From: Straminergon stramineum
Lineage: Eukaryota; Streptophyta; Bryopsida; Hypnales; Calliergonaceae
DNA length: 64,000 nucleotides
Direction of reading: 5' to 3'
NCBI GenBank assembly: GCA_963920665.1
Contig: OY987273.1
Coordinates: 9,488,501-9,552,500, forward strand
Both the position numbers and the translations under genes were made by a program. Each line of letters begins with the position of its first letter. Position 1 is the stretch's first letter. The notes beneath the pieces were generated by a model. That model had not been told where the DNA came from and searched no databases. It worked only from the letters and a program-made list of their open reading frames with translations. Below are positions 63,788 through 64,000 of the stretch, piece after piece.

Positions 63788-64000
63788 CGTTTTGTAGTTC
63801 ATTGTGTCTCTTTTTGAGCCCTTGGCTTTTTCAATTCTATGATTCGTTCTTCTTGTTCTGTTTTAGTTTTCTTAATGTGATGGGTAGTGCATAGGTTTAA
63901 CAGTCTCCACATTTTGGCTATAAAATCCTTAACAGGGTAGCAGTCAGGCATGTATTCCAGTTGGTGAGGCGGACGACCAGGTCCTCCACCCATTCTCGTC
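63788..64000. other. No gene recognised
   Basis: The window ends in what should be the following intron or exon of the preceding gene. The open minus frame at 63799-63993 has no support. Confidence 0.3.

Overview
The window is repeat-rich, AT-rich plant nuclear DNA: GT-AG introns of about 80-430 bases, a MULE transposase with a SWIM zinc finger, CACTA-type elements with CACTA ends, MITEs and a plant-type DUF7869 gene. I see no intact host gene, rRNA, tRNA or CRISPR array. Almost every coding region is a decayed transposon gene whose frame can be followed through stops and small frameshifts. The transposase types and the ParB-like/methyltransferase-like genes lead me to suspect a non-flowering land plant (fern, lycophyte or bryophyte), but the lineage is inference.

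Layout. (1) Bases 1-888 hold a minus-strand coding exon that runs off the left edge. (2) Bases 2791-22881 look like one nested structure. A short TTAA-flanked element (outer ends 2795 and 22877) was split by a 19.4-kb element (3082-22520) with similar terminal inverted repeats, an 8-base target duplication (TTATAGGG), GTGAGC-rich subterminal repeats, a MULE transposase reading towards its left end and a large ParB-like/methyltransferase-like gene reading towards its right end. An undisrupted copy of the split target lies at 52324-52960. Inside the 19.4-kb element are a nested 3.5-kb element (copy A), a tandem array, hairpin repeats and a MITE. (3) 22.9-30.7 kb is an inverted-repeat region with LTR-like arms and a zinc-knuckle remnant. 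(4) 31.5-33.0 kb is a non-autonomous CACTA element. (5) From 33.2 kb there is a second left end of the large MULE, interrupted at 35329-38836 by copy B of the 3.5-kb element. (6) 43-50 kb, read on the minus strand, holds a DUF7869-type transposase-like gene, a truncated copy of a second ParB-like/methyltransferase-like gene and an FCP1/NIF-like fragment. (7) 52-56 kb holds two TTAA-flanked elements. (8) 58.2-63.8 kb is a plus-strand copy of the second ParB-like/methyltransferase-like gene, preceded by a tandem array of dyad-symmetric motifs.

How parts may fit together. In the 19.4-kb element, transposase and cargo are transcribed outward from the middle. The second ParB-like gene and the DUF7869 gene share a dispersed, dyad-symmetric 21-base motif in upstream regions and introns. 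Both large cargo genes pair a ParB-like (N-G-N/Q-H) motif with a motif resembling the S-adenosylmethionine-binding region of N4/N6 DNA methyltransferases. This fusion architecture inside transposons is the most interesting content here. Most internal stops are TAG at likely former CAG codons, as expected from deamination of methylated CHG sites in silenced plant transposons.
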